Shown here: one piece after another, positions 21,909-33,952 of the stretch
Position numbering within the stretch: the first letter of the stretch is position 1
Layout of the letters: the number at the start of each line of letters is the position of its first letter
Assembly (NCBI GenBank): GCA_015698045.1
Contig: BLAL01000044.1
Location: forward strand, 154,501 to 218,500
Length of the DNA: 64,000 nucleotides
Reading direction: 5' to 3'
Source: Rhizophagus clarus
Taxonomy: Eukaryota > Glomeromycota > Glomeromycetes > Glomerales > Glomeraceae
Notes under the pieces: generated by a model
The model's input: only the letters and a program-made list of their open reading frames with translations
Database searches by the model: none
Told to the model about the DNA's origin: nothing
Translations under genes and position numbers: made by a program

Positions 21909-22694
21909 AACAGGGCGGACATACCTTATATCACATGTTGATCATTTGCCGATCATAATATATATGATATCACCTTAAATTTGAAGTCTCATCCCAAACC
22001 ACAAATGTTCTAAAAATTATATTTAATTATTTTATTTAATAATTTGAGTTATAAATAATTAAATGTAAAAGTATTGTGGCAAAATAAAATGTGGTTCCAA
22101 AGTTAGCTTTAGGCTGAAATTTTCAATAATTCATATATATGCCGATCATTCTTTGGACCAAGCCACAGAACTTTGGGCCAAACTTGAAACTTTCAAGATA
22201 CACTATTTAGGTGTTTAAGAATTAGTGGTAAAATAATCAGAGAAAATTTTAGATAATCAAAAAGTTAGCATTAGGCCAAAATTTTCAATAATTTATATAT
22301 ATGCTAATTATATACTAATTTGGCTTTAAAGCATTGGACAAAGCTACAGAACTTTAGGTGAAACTTGAAACTTCCAAAATACATTATTCAAGTATTTAAG
22401 AATTAGTGACAGAAATAACTATAAAAAAATTATAGATAATTAAAAAGTTAGCTTTAGGCCAAAATTTTCAATAATCAATATCATAATATATATTATATAT
22501 GCTGATCACCTGTTAATTTGACTTTGAAGCTTCAGGCTAAGCCATAGAACTTTGGGTTTATGTAAGTAGAATTTGCAAAAAAAATAATCCATAATGGTAT
22601 TTTTTTTTATGTGATAATATCGAATAGATGACTAGTAAATGATCGGTAAAATAATCAGTAATAATGTGATAATATAAGGGATGTCCGCCCTGTT
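21909..22694. mobile_element. MULE-like non-autonomous element with internal tandem repeats
   Basis: Ends aacagggcggacataccttat (first 20 bases aacagggcggacatacctta) and the inverted atgtccgccctgtt ending at 22694 lie between 9-bp repeats gatcattga (21900-21908) and gattattga (22695-22703), one mismatch. The interior is three copies of a 165-180 bp unit starting near 22096, 22258 and 22441, recognisable by aaaagttagctttaggcc and gaaactt(t/c)caa. No coding sequence. A duplication of 9 bp points to the Mutator superfamily. Confidence 0.75.
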
Positions 22695-22879
22695 GATTAT
22701 TGATGAGCATGCCAGAAACTGACACAACAATTACATAAACAGAACAAGACATTGATCACACTAAATATTACCTTTTCCAATAATACCTCTACATACCACA
22801 TTTTTTCATTACTCAAAAACTTTAACAAACCAAATATCAAAAACATACACCAAAAAATTAGAACTCTATTTGGAAATAT

Positions 22880-24525
22880 GCTAGATTTCATCAATTCAGC
22901 ATGAGGGCCCACAGTCAATGAATGGTCAACAATTACTATAGAATTTAGTAATAAAACATCATGCAATTCACTCATAAACATATTTAACACCAAACTTAAT
23001 ACTACATTCCACATTTTCAATGAAGAATCACTATACAAAATTACACAAAGAGCCAACCAAGAAGTAGAAGATAGATGTATCAATATTTATGATATACTGA
23101 AGCATCTCACAGAAAAAGACATATATAGAATCTTCATCATATATGGCAAAATTAATAGAATACAAGAAATTATAAAACACCATGTATTAACAATAATTGA
23201 AATAATACCCACTAACAAAGATCACAACCAAATAATAGTTTACCATTCAAAAATTTTATCATAGAATTCACTAACAAAAGTTCATTAGATAAATTCTGAA
23301 AAGACATATGAACAATTATCATAGGCAAATACTATGTAAGAATCACATCCACCAACAAACAATCAATCAAATTCATGAAACGCAACAGTACATATAACTT
23401 ATACTTAGATAGCACCACAGATAACATCAAACCAATACTAAACAAATTCAAAGCAATGACATACACCATCATGCCACTCATACCTAGAGCATCTATAACA
23501 TCAGCATACATCCGCATCAGAGAATCTGATTATCATGATAAAATTACCACAATCAGAACCTCTAATAAAAGAAAAATATACATTTTTCCAGCAGACCTTA
23601 AACATTGCACCATCTGCAGTAACTCCAAACATCAATTCCAAGATTGCGACCAAAACAAAAATATTCAAGGATTGAAGATTTTAATAACAACACAACATTC
23701 AAACCAAAAAATTACAATCACTTATTCTCCAGAAGCAGACAATACATACCAGGAAATAAAATAACCCATCGTACCAACATAAAAAGAAGCAAATCATATG
23801 AACCTATCCAAATTAATACACAAAACAAAAGAATCATCAACCTAGAAGAAGAAAACAAAAACATAAAAGAAGAAATTAGCAATAACAAAAAAGATATTAC
23901 AGAAATCAAAAATAATACCAAACTGATACCAAATATTGAAAACACCCAAAACAAAATGGTACAAATACTCCATAGTATCCAAAACAAATACATGTGAACA
24001 AACAATAAACACATATGACCCTACAAAACCCAAACAATACAGAAAATGATACAGTAATTCACATTTACCAAGAAACAGATCAACTTTCTCACGTAACAAA
24101 TCAAACACTGACAATTACACAAGAGGATGCAAACTATACAAAAAACATATCATACTCAGGCAAACCTACACTCACAAATACATGTACACATTCACCCATT
24201 AGATATGATAACCAATACAAGTTATCATTTCCAAACTATATTAGAAATAGAAAAGCAGAATACAACAACAGAAATAATAATAGATATGATACAAATAACA
24301 ATAATAATATTACAATACCCAACATAAACACAACATCAATAAATAAACTTACTAAAGAACTCTTTAATCCAAACTTTAAAAACATCATACAATTTCAAAC
24401 CCATACGTATAATTTTCAAATAACCAACACACCATGTATCAGTATCAGTATCTTCAACATATGTAAAAGACTAAATACAAAATTATTTGCATTCATAGAT
24501 CACATGATCTTACCATCATAGTATA
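22880..24525 (+). pseudogene. LINE ORF1 remnant with zinc knuckle and coiled coil, running into endonuclease start
   Basis: Frames shift between three readings: TVNEWSTITIEFSNKTS and ILKHLTEKDIYRIFIIYGKI; then NLYLDSTTDNIKPILNKFKA, SAYIRIRESDYHDKITTIRT, and the knuckle HCTICSNSKHQFQDC; then after a shift near 23650 FSRSRQYIPGNK and the coiled coil NLEEENKNIKEEISNNKKDI. A last open part 24015-24521 ends SISIFNICKRLNTKLFAFID, similar to the first strand of an APE-type endonuclease (ISIFNINGL). This is a non-LTR ORF1-type gag with a CCHC knuckle (CxxCxxxxHxxxxC). Multiple frame breaks show it is dead. Confidence 0.6.
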
Positions 24526-25300
24526 AAATTGGAAAACTCTTTCCCCAAAATTTATTGTCACAAAATACATAGACAAATTTTATATAGGGAATAATGGAAA
24601 ACTTTGAATAGATTTGGTAAATACCATTAACGAGTTAAAAAACACTTTCATAGATGACAAAACCAACTGTCCAATGACTAACAGGCAGTCTACAAAAATA
24701 TTTTCCCTGGTCGGAAAACAGGACATACTGCCTCAAAAATACCCAGGTTTAAAGGTTTAGAAAAACACCTTTCACAACCCACACCACAAATAATGGTTGT
24801 TCTAAAAAACAAACACTTAAGAGGTGTACTGGACGCCCTATTTGTCAAGGTCAAAGCTCAATTACAGCCACCCAATGAACAAAATACTTTTGCTTTGCTA
24901 GAACCATTGCAGCAATGGGTAAATCTGGAGAGTCATGCACCAATCACATCAATAGAATCATAAGAGATGATCGTAGATAGTAATCTGTTGATGACAGCCA
25001 CAGAGTTCACTCCTAAAAAGGTTAATGATCCACCAATTACACAGAATGTATTGGATGATCACATCCTGTAGTAATCGCTCTATCCAAAAAGACAAAAAAA
25101 GGAAAAAGAAAGCAAGGAAGATACAAAAAATCACATGCAATAATAATGTCATACCAGATATACTAAAAAGACAACATTGGTCTATCTTAATATTTCCATA
25201 TTCCATAAAGATCCAACACAAATATAACACAGTATACATGAATATTGTACTAAATCTAGTGAAAGACACTGAGTTTATTTTACAATCTTGTTGCACATAA
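24526..25300 (+). pseudogene. Degraded open stretch, possibly retroelement N-terminal region
   Basis: Within broken frames a well-preserved stretch reads MVVLKNKHLRGVLDALFVKV, KAQLQPPNEQNTFALLEPLQ, QWVNLESHAPITSIES, stop, MIVDSNLLMTATEFTPKKVN, then a shift and IQKDKKRKKKARKIQKI. The order of a helical part, linker and very basic tail resembles the N-terminal ORF of Glomeromycotina retroelements, but I do not recognise a domain with certainty. Confidence 0.35.
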
Positions 25301-26480
25301 TTGGGTGGTATATGGGTCTAATGATTCCCTGGAGAATGAAAACTCGCCTAACGTAAGACCTGAAAGACCTTTCAAGTTCAATTTTATTTTTCACTAAACA
25401 CAACAGAAGCCGCAATATATGATGGATGGCAACTCCTTCCTCCAGTATACGAGAGCATCAGCATGAAAAGTCATCAAGGATTACTACGATAATAAAATCA
25501 GAATACGGGTGTGACCCATCAATTGTCATACAATCATACATTATACTTATTTGCCGATGACCATACAGTATGAAAATTATTACCATACATGCTATACATT
25601 GACTACTATACATACATACATAGTAGAAGTCCATATAGTACATGTTTTTTATTTAATTGTTATAATCCCTATACTTTATCCAAACCATATTCATCATCTA
25701 TTGAGTCTGCGAGATAATGAAGTTTCTATCTGCATGGTAACTTATATGAAACCTTGCTTAAAATCCTTCTTTTTAAACTTAACTAATCCTATTAGTTGAG
25801 TGACATTCTATTGTATAATCGAAATTTTCTTGCCCATTGTGTCCTGTGACAAACTTTTCCAGTATGATTTTGAAATTTTTTTTCATAAAACAATACTCTG
25901 CTGGCCAGGTAACAGTACGAATAGATAGTTTTAGTTGCTAAGGTCTAAAGGGAATCTTGTATTTTGAAACTCATGAACGGTTGATGCAAGCACTCCCTAT
26001 CAAGACGGACTTAATACAACTGACTAATTCCTCTACATCTTTTCCAATTCTCTCTAAGAAGAAGAAAAAACAACCAGATTCATAAAATCGTAAATCAGAA
26101 AGGAATCAACAGACATCACAAAAGGGACAGTCTAATGCTATATATAAGAAGTCTCAATCCAAAAAACACAATTCTCATAATAAAAAGACTACAGATTTAG
26201 ACAACTTATGCACCCTTCTTTAAAAAGATCAACTCCAAACCCCTAACTTAGTAATTTAAATCTATTTTTTTTTTTTCATAAGATCTAGTGTAAATTAGGA
26301 CAAATCATTTCTTGCTATGGTCTAAGAAAAGGGGGTACCCTAGTCTTTTTATTCTGAGTAGATAGTCTTCTTTTTATTTTTTGTTCAGGGCATATTTCTT
26401 GGAACTTGTTCTGGTGAAGGGGAGCTGGGCTTTGGTTTAGTTATAGTATAGTTAAGATAGCATTAATATAGTCATATTTT
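25301..26480. other. Unassigned repeat-derived sequence
   Basis: No domain is readable. Around 25975-26220 a broken frame is rich in Lys, Ser and Gln (ILSKKKKKQPDS, KSERNQQTSQKGQSN), of the type found in retroelement ORF1 linkers. A run ctttggtttagttatagta at 26431 introduces the next LINE fragment and may be its leader. Confidence 0.3.
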
Positions 26481-26483
26481 GTA

Positions 26484-27110
26484 ATGTCTACTTTGATGTA
26501 TTCTTCTATTAATTCTCTTCAGATAAAAAAAATAAAAATATATCAAATCATCAAAAGCTCACAAACATTTCACATAACAGAACAAAGTCACATAACACCA
26601 TTCCACAAAGATAACACCAAATTCAAATTTTATATTATACATAACCCAGCAACAGATGGAAACACATGTAGTGGCAATGCTATAATTATAAAAACTATCC
26701 CAGAAAGATATATTTTCCTAAGTTTCTTTTTCAAAAAAAAAAATCCGCCTAAACTGTACAGGATTATACCTACCAACAAACTCAACTACTAACCAAAAAA
26801 TTATCTACACAGAAATATCAGAAAAAATTAAAAACAGTATCAAACCAAAATTAACACACAAAATTATAATATCATTATATATGATTTTAATGACCATGAC
26901 ATTACACTTACTGATAACACATCAAACTTATCACAATAAAACAATAGATGAATCATATCATATGGGCAGATCTGACTCAACAACATCACTCCCGTAACAA
27001 ATAATATGCGATCATGCCTTATCAATATTATATCACATCAAAATATAGGATTTGATTGGTTTTTAAAAACAATTATAAATTACCCGAATAAGAAATTACA
27101 TTTTTAATGG
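26484..27110 (+). pseudogene. LINE APE-type endonuclease fragment
   Basis: Readable pieces are TEQSHITPFHKDNTKFKFYI, IHNPATDGNTCSGNAIIIKT, IPERYIFLSFF, then with stops VYIYDFNDHDITLTDN and SHQNIGFDWFLKTIINYPN. The succession of a GxGxxIII-like core strand and a xDFN(D) motif is that of APE-type endonucleases of non-LTR retrotransposons. Stops and shifts are frequent after 26790. Confidence 0.45.
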
Positions 27111-27325
27111 ATAAAATTAAAGATATAAAAAATGACACAAATATGAATTTTTTTTTTTAACTTGTTTTTTTTTGTTCTGCTAATTTTCCCAAAGTTTTTT
27201 CATTCAAAAACTCACTTTCTATTCATGAAAAGTCTGTTTACCCAAATAACAAAATAATACCTCACTCACAATGCCTAACTTCTCCATCTTTATATGATAT
27301 TCATCAATTTAAACAATCATTTGCA

Positions 27326-27642
27326 ATGCAGTTAAAGGCATGCTTACAATTCCATAAAAGTGAACTTCGAGTAAAAATTTTAAAAATGAAGCTCTTTTCC
27401 AAAGAACTTTTTATTATTTTATTCTATAATGAATCAACTTTCCAATATTCACCAGCAAAGAGAATGTATACTTGTAAGTCAAAGGTGGTTAAGGATATGA
27501 ACAGTTGGGTATTCTTTTTGATAATAAAAATCAGGGTAGTAAAAAATGACGGATGGGTACATGCACATATGTTTTGATACAGAGCACACAACAGACTTAT
27601 GATGTTACTTTCTATTGGAAAGAATGTATACAAAGATTCTGA
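27326..27642 (+). pseudogene. DDE transposase fragment hosting the pogo insertion
   Basis: The open part QFHKSELRVKILKMKLFSKE, FYNESTFQYSPAKRMYTCKS resembles a DDE core around the xxDES(T/I)F motif, with N in place of the first Asp. It continues YRAHNRLMMLLSIGKNVYKD and resumes beyond the element 27645-29829 as RSGSMRFEFNVDVRDFVES (29832-29900, one shift). The family is not assigned. The change of the motif Asp and the breaks argue it is inactive. Confidence 0.35.
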
Positions 27643-27644
27643 TA

Positions 27645-29829
27645 CCGTACAGCACTGCATACAGTACCCTCTGGAATAATACCCCCTCCTTAATTAGTAC
27701 TGGGGTATTACTCAAGTTTACACTCTAGTATTTTTGAAAAGTACCCTGGTACTAATTAAGAACTGATTTTGTATAGTACCTGGTATTAATCAATTATTGA
27801 TTTTGCAAAGTATCCAGTACTAATTATTTATATATTATAATAAACAAATCAAAGCCACCTGTCAATCATCCCCATACATTAACGTAATTTGTTCCCTGAT
27901 CATAGTGACCATAGTATTCATCATCATATCCATCCTCTTCTCCTTCATATTCTCCCTCTTCATCCTCTTCTCCTCCCTCATCAACATATTCTTTATCTGT
28001 TTCCTCATCCATTTTCCCCTTCTCACCAATATATTTGTCATCTGTCTCCCCTTCCTTATCTTCTTTATTGCCACATTCATCATCTGATGGTATTTCTACT
28101 CCATCCCCTAGCTGATTTCCTTGTCCAAGATAGTTATAGTTAAAAATCCAGTCATCTTTAGTTTCATCATGCTTATTAGAGATGCCACAGCATTTAAAAG
28201 ATTTACGAATCAAATCAACATTAACTGCATTCCATGAATCTCTAACCCAATTTGCTACAGTTTCATAAGAGGGCTTTTTTAAATTACCAGCTAATGTTAA
28301 CTCTTTTACGGCTTCTGCCATCCACTCATTATAGTTTTGTCACATTTATAGAATAATAATAACAAGTTTTAATAATTTTTTTTATTATAACTAGAAATTA
28401 AAAAGCAAAATAGAAATTAAATGATAATATCAAAGTGATCAGAATAATAATTATTATCTTAGTCTTAAATGATTTATTTATTCACTAAAATATCTAAGGG
28501 TTGTAGGCGGGATGTTAATCCTTCAGGAATCACAGCAATATTGGTATTTTTTTCATCAGAACGCTTTTTAACAGAATCAACTATGTGGGTAGAAAACAAA
28601 TCCAAAACCAATAATGACTGTGAATTAGAAATTCTTTCATGTTTAGTCCAAATGTTTTCAATTCAATAAAGCATCTTGTTTTCATTCATCCACCCTTTTT
28701 GATTTGCATGAATAATTACTTCTGGAGGAAAATTTCCTTGAGGGGCATTCTTAAATTTGAAAATTATAAGTGGGAGGAATTTTGTTCCATCTGCTATACA
28801 TGTTAAAACAGTCTGTAAAGTTAGCTTTTTCATGTCCTGTTATGCAAATGCTAACTGATCATGCACCCAATTCATCAATAGTGGTATTGGAAGAAAGATC
28901 AAAAGATACTGGCATTTCATCCATATTACCAATATATGCTAAAGGATAATCATACTGAATATGCCTATACATGATGTATAATAAAAATTCTTGTTGTTTT
29001 TCAATTAAATCATCAGGTAAATATTGCATAACAGTAGTACAGTGACAATTACTCAAATTTTTTCATCACATAAAACCATCTAGCCGCTTATTACTAAAAG
29101 CAAAAGACCCAACTCCAGAACATATAGGTTGCCATTGGCATTGTTGTGTAAGTACTTTAGCTTTCATTTGAATCATGCTTCGCATAACTGCATTTTGATT
29201 TTTTCTTTTTTCTTTACTCAAGTAAGCAAAGCAGTTTCTAAAACAGGGTATTTTGGTTTTACTCCCATATTTAAACATTTAATACCTGGTTGTATTTTGA
29301 GTAACTAAGGTTTTTTAGATATCCAGTTGCAAAGTTGGTTTGTTTGAATATTAAACTTAGCTGCTGTCTTATTTTTACTATGGCCATTTTCATGATACAT
29401 AATAATTGCAATTTTTTCATGTGCGTTCCAGTGTCTCCTTCTTTTCTCTGTAATTGTTGAGCAATTACTTCTTTTATTTGCTTAAGGATGATCTATTTTA
29501 TAAATGAAATAAAAATTTATGAAAATACTATAAGAACATGATGCTATTAAATTTCATGACCTTTTTCAAACCCCTGCAGGTCATCTGATAAAAAAGATTA
29601 AGGACAATCACACAGTGCGATAAATCTGATTTTAACAATTTTTATTTAAAAAACCGTTAAAAAACTAATTACTTTTTAAAATTATATTAACACATGATTA
29701 GTACCTCCTTTCAATGTATCCCCCTATTATAGTACCCTCCTCCTCACATAACACACCTTCCCAGGTACTATACAATCTAAGCGGGATTTTTTGAATAACA
29801 CCAGAGGTGTTATATGCAGTGCTATATGA
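27645..29829. mobile_element. pogo-like element (family B)
   Basis: The left end ccgtacagcactgcatacag and the right end, inverted tcatatagcactgcatataa, share the gcactgcata core, and both sides are flanked by TA (27643-27644, 29830-29831). The 2.2-kb interior carries one minus-strand pogo-type transposase remnant. A 232-bp deletion derivative of the same family lies at 47973-48204 with better preserved ends. Confidence 0.75.
27866..29470 (-). pseudogene. pogo transposase pseudogene with acidic C-terminus
   Basis: Minus-strand order: HTH part HWNAHEKIAIIMYHENGHSK, NKTAAKFNIQTNQLCNWISK; IPCFRNCFAYLSKEKR; LPDDLIEKQQEFLLYIMYRH; YIGNMDEMPVSFDLSSNTTI with the first catalytic Asp; SLLVLDLFSTHIVDSVKKR with the second; IAVIPEGLTSRLQPLDI with the third; then EWMAEAVKELTLAGNLKKPS and a GIS box. 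The open C-terminal tail (27866-28080) is almost entirely Glu, Asp and Gly. All three Asp positions survive, but a 4-base duplication after the third (near 28480), a TGA near 28860 and other shifts break the frame. Confidence 0.78.
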
Positions 29830-29832
29830 TAT

Positions 29833-30098
29833 ACAGTTACGTAGTGGTTCAATGCGCTTTGAATTTAATGTTGATGTAAGGGATTTTGTAGAAAGTAATT
29901 AAAAATCTCTTTATTTATATATACAATAACTTAGAAAATTAAAAAAAAAATTTAGAATTAATGAATTTTAGAAATTTAAAATTATAGAAATAAAGTTAAT
30001 TAAAATTGTACAAATAAAGCAAGATTATTATTTTATTTACATTATTTTTATGTTATTAGAATATTTACAAAAAGTTCACGGTACCATTGTATTATATA
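29833..30098. other. AT-rich spacer
   Basis: Apart from the short DDE fragment continuing to about 29900, nothing recognisable is present. Confidence 0.4.
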
Positions 30099-30246
30099 CT
30101 TATTGTATAGTATTTAGGCAATAACATGTTATTTTGATTGAGGCTATTTGATAGGCTCAGATTGTGCCATGTAAGTGGCACAATCTGGCCATCAAATTGC
30201 TGAAATTGAAAACAGCAGAGTATTGCCTAAAGACCTATACAATAAG
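30099..30246. mobile_element. 148-bp MITE with central palindrome
   Basis: Ends cttattgtatagtatttagg (30099) and the inverted copy ending caataag at 30246 pair over about 28 bp with two or three mismatches. The centre is a second hairpin, cagattgtgccatgtaagtg then gcacaatctgg. The left flank is TA; the right is TG, perhaps a mutated TA, so mariner/pogo mobilisation is likely but not proven. Confidence 0.6.
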
Positions 30247-30865
30247 TGTTTTATTATATAGACTCTTACAATCATACTATAAAATCATTAAATTTATTTA
30301 AAGTCTATTTGTCTATTTAATGATTTTACTTTTTTTTTTTATTTTACAATACTCTTTTTCTTTTCAAACTTCAACATGAAAGTTTCGCAAAAAAATAAGG
30401 TTATTATTGACATACTGTATTATTGTATGTTATTAATTATCATTAAATTTTATGATTTTATATTTTATAAATTTAGATATCTTCTTCAGTTGTTTATATT
30501 AAACCTACGAAAGAGCAAAAAGAATATTATAAACAAAAGTCTGTTGTTGAAAATACCCATTTATGCAATGTTCATTTATTATATATATCTTTAATAAAGC
30601 TATTCAATAAATGTAAAAAAATATATAGTGTGATCCTATAAGGATATATAATAAATCTTATTATCATTATAACATGTTATTTTGTAAGTTCATCCTAAAA
30701 TTTATTACCCACCAACACCATTAATAAGAAATACATGATTTTTATCTTTAAAGCCTAGTAGGCTTTAATTTCCATTATTTTTTATGTATATTTAATTGGA
30801 GTATTATGTATATGATAGAATAATTGTCAGTTTTCATAACATAAAATATCATGAATTATGGGTTT
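30247..30865. other. AT-rich stretch without recognisable gene
   Basis: The open frame 30376-30594 is an AT-composition artefact of Ile, Tyr, Leu and Lys codons. No repeats or RNA gene seen. Confidence 0.4.
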
Positions 30866-32282
30866 TTTTGATTTTCCTCTACCCATTGTTGTTCCTCCAA
30901 AAAACAATCATACCTAAATAAAGTATGATAATTAATAATTTAATCAAATAAATATTACAAATTGTGAAATTAATTTACCTGTTGATGGTTTTTCTTTTCT
31001 ATGCTTGATGTTGAAAAATGCCATAATACCATCCCTTTTTGAGAAAACACGTGCATATATAGAGTAACATCTGTGTGCAAATATATTCCTTCTTGTTAAT
31101 TAGAACTGTTCAGATTACCAATAGTAGGATAACAAAATCATGAATTCATTATTTTGCATCAGCTTCAAATTGGTTAATCTCCTCATCTGTTAAAGATTTT
31201 TGACACATTATTTTATAAAGATGATAAAATTCATGCTAAAGATGCTCAATATCTTGTCCTCTTGTAGCTTGTTGTTCATCAAAAAGATGTCTTATCTAAA
31301 AATCTTTTAATATCTTTTCCTTATCAGGTCCCATAAGGAATGTCCATTCCCACTTTTCATTTTTCGTAGTAGGAGAGTAAAATTCAAAATAAATATGTAG
31401 TCTTTTCATTTCTGCAATTATTAATATTTGTGTATTATTTGCAAAATCTTTTTTCTTGATAAGTTCGTAAATAAACATTGAAAAAGTACATCAGAAATTT
31501 GCAACATAAGATGCAATTCATCTATAATCCAATTATTTTGATCAATTTCTTGAAAAGACATTATATTTTTACATCCTATAATGAATTTTAATTATTAATA
31601 TTATTAATTTACTCTATTAAACAAAAATATACATTTAAATCACATACATATCACATGTATTTTTTTGAGTTCAACCATACTTTATTCATATTATATCTCT
31701 TGTCTTTATGACAATTACAATATAAATAAAAATAATTGGATATTGCAGTATTGATCTCTAAAACTAACGCCACAAATTTCTAATCACCTGAAAAAAATAA
31801 TTTCACAAGCCAGATTGTATTATTTGAATCTTTATATCTGTTGGTCTTTAATTGTTCAAGTTCATGCAAAAGTTTTGCTGATACAGTAGATAAGGAATCA
31901 TAAGATTCTTTTCCTAAATATAAACAAATACTATATACAACAAATATTAATTACAATAATATGTAATAACATTTTTAAATATTAAAATTAATAGTATATA
32001 ATACCTGTATCAATGAGCTGGACTCAAAACAGCCTCTTCTTTATTGAGAATACACATGGTGAGCATTACATGCTTTTGTTTCCTTCCCACATTTCTCCCA
32101 TCTCCACTCAATTTTATATTAATCTTATCTCCAATTTTTAAAACAGGTGGCATTGAAGTTATCAAGATAGGAATTATGATATCTAATAAAAAAACAATAG
32201 ATCGATATGCACCATTACCTATATTATCATCAAATAACTCTATTCCATCTAAAGATGTTACCCGTAACTGTAATTATAAGAC

Positions 32283-33308
32283 ATAGTGTTGTAAGTAATA
32301 GGTTGCAACCTAGCTTCTTCAGAGTGCAAAAGTTGTAATGCCGTAATTGTGCTGTAATGTTGTAATTATGCCGTAATTATGATTGGCTTATTTTATATGA
32401 AATCATTAATAAAATCACGACTTTTTTCTATTAATAAAATCACAGATTTTTTTTTATTAACAAAATCGCGGCTTTTTTTTATTAGAAAATCGTGGCTCTT
32501 TTTTTATTAACAAATTATTTTATTAACAAAAATTGCAGCATATTTTTATTAATAAAATCGCGGCTTATTTTTTATTAATAAAATCGCGGCTTTTTTTATT
32601 AGAAAATCGTGGCATTTTTTTTATTAACAAAAATCGCGGCTTTTTTTATTAACAAACCCCGTGGCTTTTTTTTATTAATAAAATCACGGCTCTTTTTTTA
32701 TTAACAAATTATTTTATTAACAAAAATCGCAGCTTATTTTTATTAATAAAATCACAGCTTATTTTTTATTAATAAAATCGCGACTCTTTTTTTATTAACA
32801 AATTATTTTATTAACAAAAATCGCGGCTTATTTTTTATTAATAAAATCACAGCTTATTTTTATTAATAAAATCGTGGCTTATTTTTTATTAATAAAATCG
32901 TTTATTAGCAAAAACGTGGCTTTTTTATTAATAAATCTAATAAATCACAGCTTTCTTTATTAATAAAATCACGGCTTTTTTATTAATATGTATTTAAAAA
33001 AATGTTAATTAATCATTTTATTATTACTAATACGAATTAAAAAAACAACTGTTTTTAACATTTTTTTTTATTAATACAAATTAAAAAATGTTATCACACT
33101 AATACTATATATACCAAAACTATACCGTGGCACTATGTAGGGAGTTTTAACTTTTGGCATTGTGCAAATGACTTTTGGCAGGCAACCTTAGGTGGCATTA
33201 ACCTAATTACAGCATTACGGCCCAATTATGGCATTACAGTCTAATTACGGTATTACGAAAAGTGCCATAACTGTAATGCCGTATGTTGTAATATTACGGC
33301 ATCATCTA
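32283..33308. mobile_element. Insertion with GCCGTAAT-rich ends and an internal minisatellite
   Basis: Both ends carry repeated tgccgtaat/attacggc motifs: left 32335-32390 (aatgccgtaattgtgctgta...) and right 33200-33300 in inverted orientation. It separates two parts of the minus-strand pseudogene. A clear target duplication could not be fixed, because the flanks themselves form an imperfect inverted repeat (aaagatgtta...ctgtaatt). The motif cttttggcaggcaacctta at 33171-33189 is nearly the end of the hAT element at 8149-14292, so a fragment of that family may lie inside. Confidence 0.5.
32395..32990. repeat. Minisatellite of ttattaataaaatcgcggct-type units
   Basis: About 20 copies of a 22-35 bp unit, ttattaataaaatcRcggctt with a variable T run, lie head to tail. 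Some alternate with a shorter ttattaacaaattattttat piece. Spacing varies because of the T runs. It is internal to the insertion 32283-33308. Confidence 0.8.
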
Positions 33309-33589
33309 ATCAATTACAGCTAACATCTTTAATTCCATCAATATCTTGTTGATTCTCATTATCAACATTGTTAAAATTAATACTATGAATATTAAATAAT
33401 TTGATTAGAATAAATATATTTATTGTTTTTGTAATTTCATTTTGACGCTTTTTAATTACATGTTCTCTTATTAAATTTGTTATACTACATAAAAACATAT
33501 AAATAAGGGTCTATCTCTAAACTGAATATTAAAATTTTTTTGTCAATATACATTTTAAAATTATATTAAGGTATATATGCATATATGTA

Positions 33590-33788
33590 CAGTCATACCT
33601 CCATAAGTACACCCTTTATAAATGCACGCAATATGTAAATTCTCTTTAAGTGCACAGTAAGCTTTAATCCTAACTTATAAGGATTCTTAATATTTTACCC
33701 TCTATAAATACACTTCCTCTCTAAGTACACATTCTGCTATTTTTTTTATTATGATCCTAAGAAGAGTGCACTTATGGAGATATGACTG
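33590..33788. mobile_element. 199-bp Tigger-type MITE
   Basis: Ends cagtcatacctccataagta and the inverted copy cagtcatatctccataagtg ending at 33788 lie between TA dinucleotides (33588-33589, 33789-33790). The ends match the 3.7-kb Tigger element at 17930-21607, so this is a deletion derivative of the same family. Repeated gtgca/gtaca steps inside resemble its subterminal region. Confidence 0.85.
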
Positions 33789-33830
33789 TATATATTTACT
33801 ATACATACAATGTGCATATGTTTAATCTTG

Positions 33831-33952
33831 CAAACCTGCCTCTTCTCTGTAAACAGGTAGAGGCCCATTAGTGCCTATAGGAAGGAAGCCATTGCTGTCC
33901 TCTCCACCTGTTTATAGTGACAAAAAGAAGAGGTCTTCAGTAGTAAGGTCTC
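33831..33952. repeat. Dispersed ~123-bp foldback repeat, copy 2
   Basis: This is the reverse-orientation copy of 11239-11361, with the same arms (ctgtaaacaggtagagg against ccacctgtttatagtg) and the same ends. It follows the Tigger MITE by about 40 bp. Flanking duplications are not evident. Confidence 0.7.

Larger units (their letters stand above)
30866..33498 (-). pseudogene. Unclassified Glomeromycotina transposon-type gene, broken, split by an insertion
   Basis: Read on the minus strand: NLIREHVIKKRQNEITKTIN, FNNVDNENQQDIDGIKDVS; beyond the insertion (about 32283-33308) VTSLDGIELFDDNIGNGAYR, SIVFLLDIIIPILIT, MPPVLKIGDKINIKLSGDGR, NVGRKQKHVMLTMCILN; then MKRLHIYFEFYSPTTKNEKW, EWTFLMGPDKEKILKDF, IRHLFDEQQATRGQDIEHL, EINQFEADAK, and last FFNIKHRKEKPST, LFFGGTTMGRGKSKKPI. 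The LSGDGRNVGRKQ motif recurs in a large repeated protein family of these fungi, but I cannot name its superfamily. Introns and stops are mixed. Inactive. Confidence 0.5.

Noticed and set aside
23718..24114. Minus-strand hydrophobic frames resembling membrane proteins
   Set aside because: They are antisense to the Asn/Lys-rich LINE ORF1 on the plus strand.
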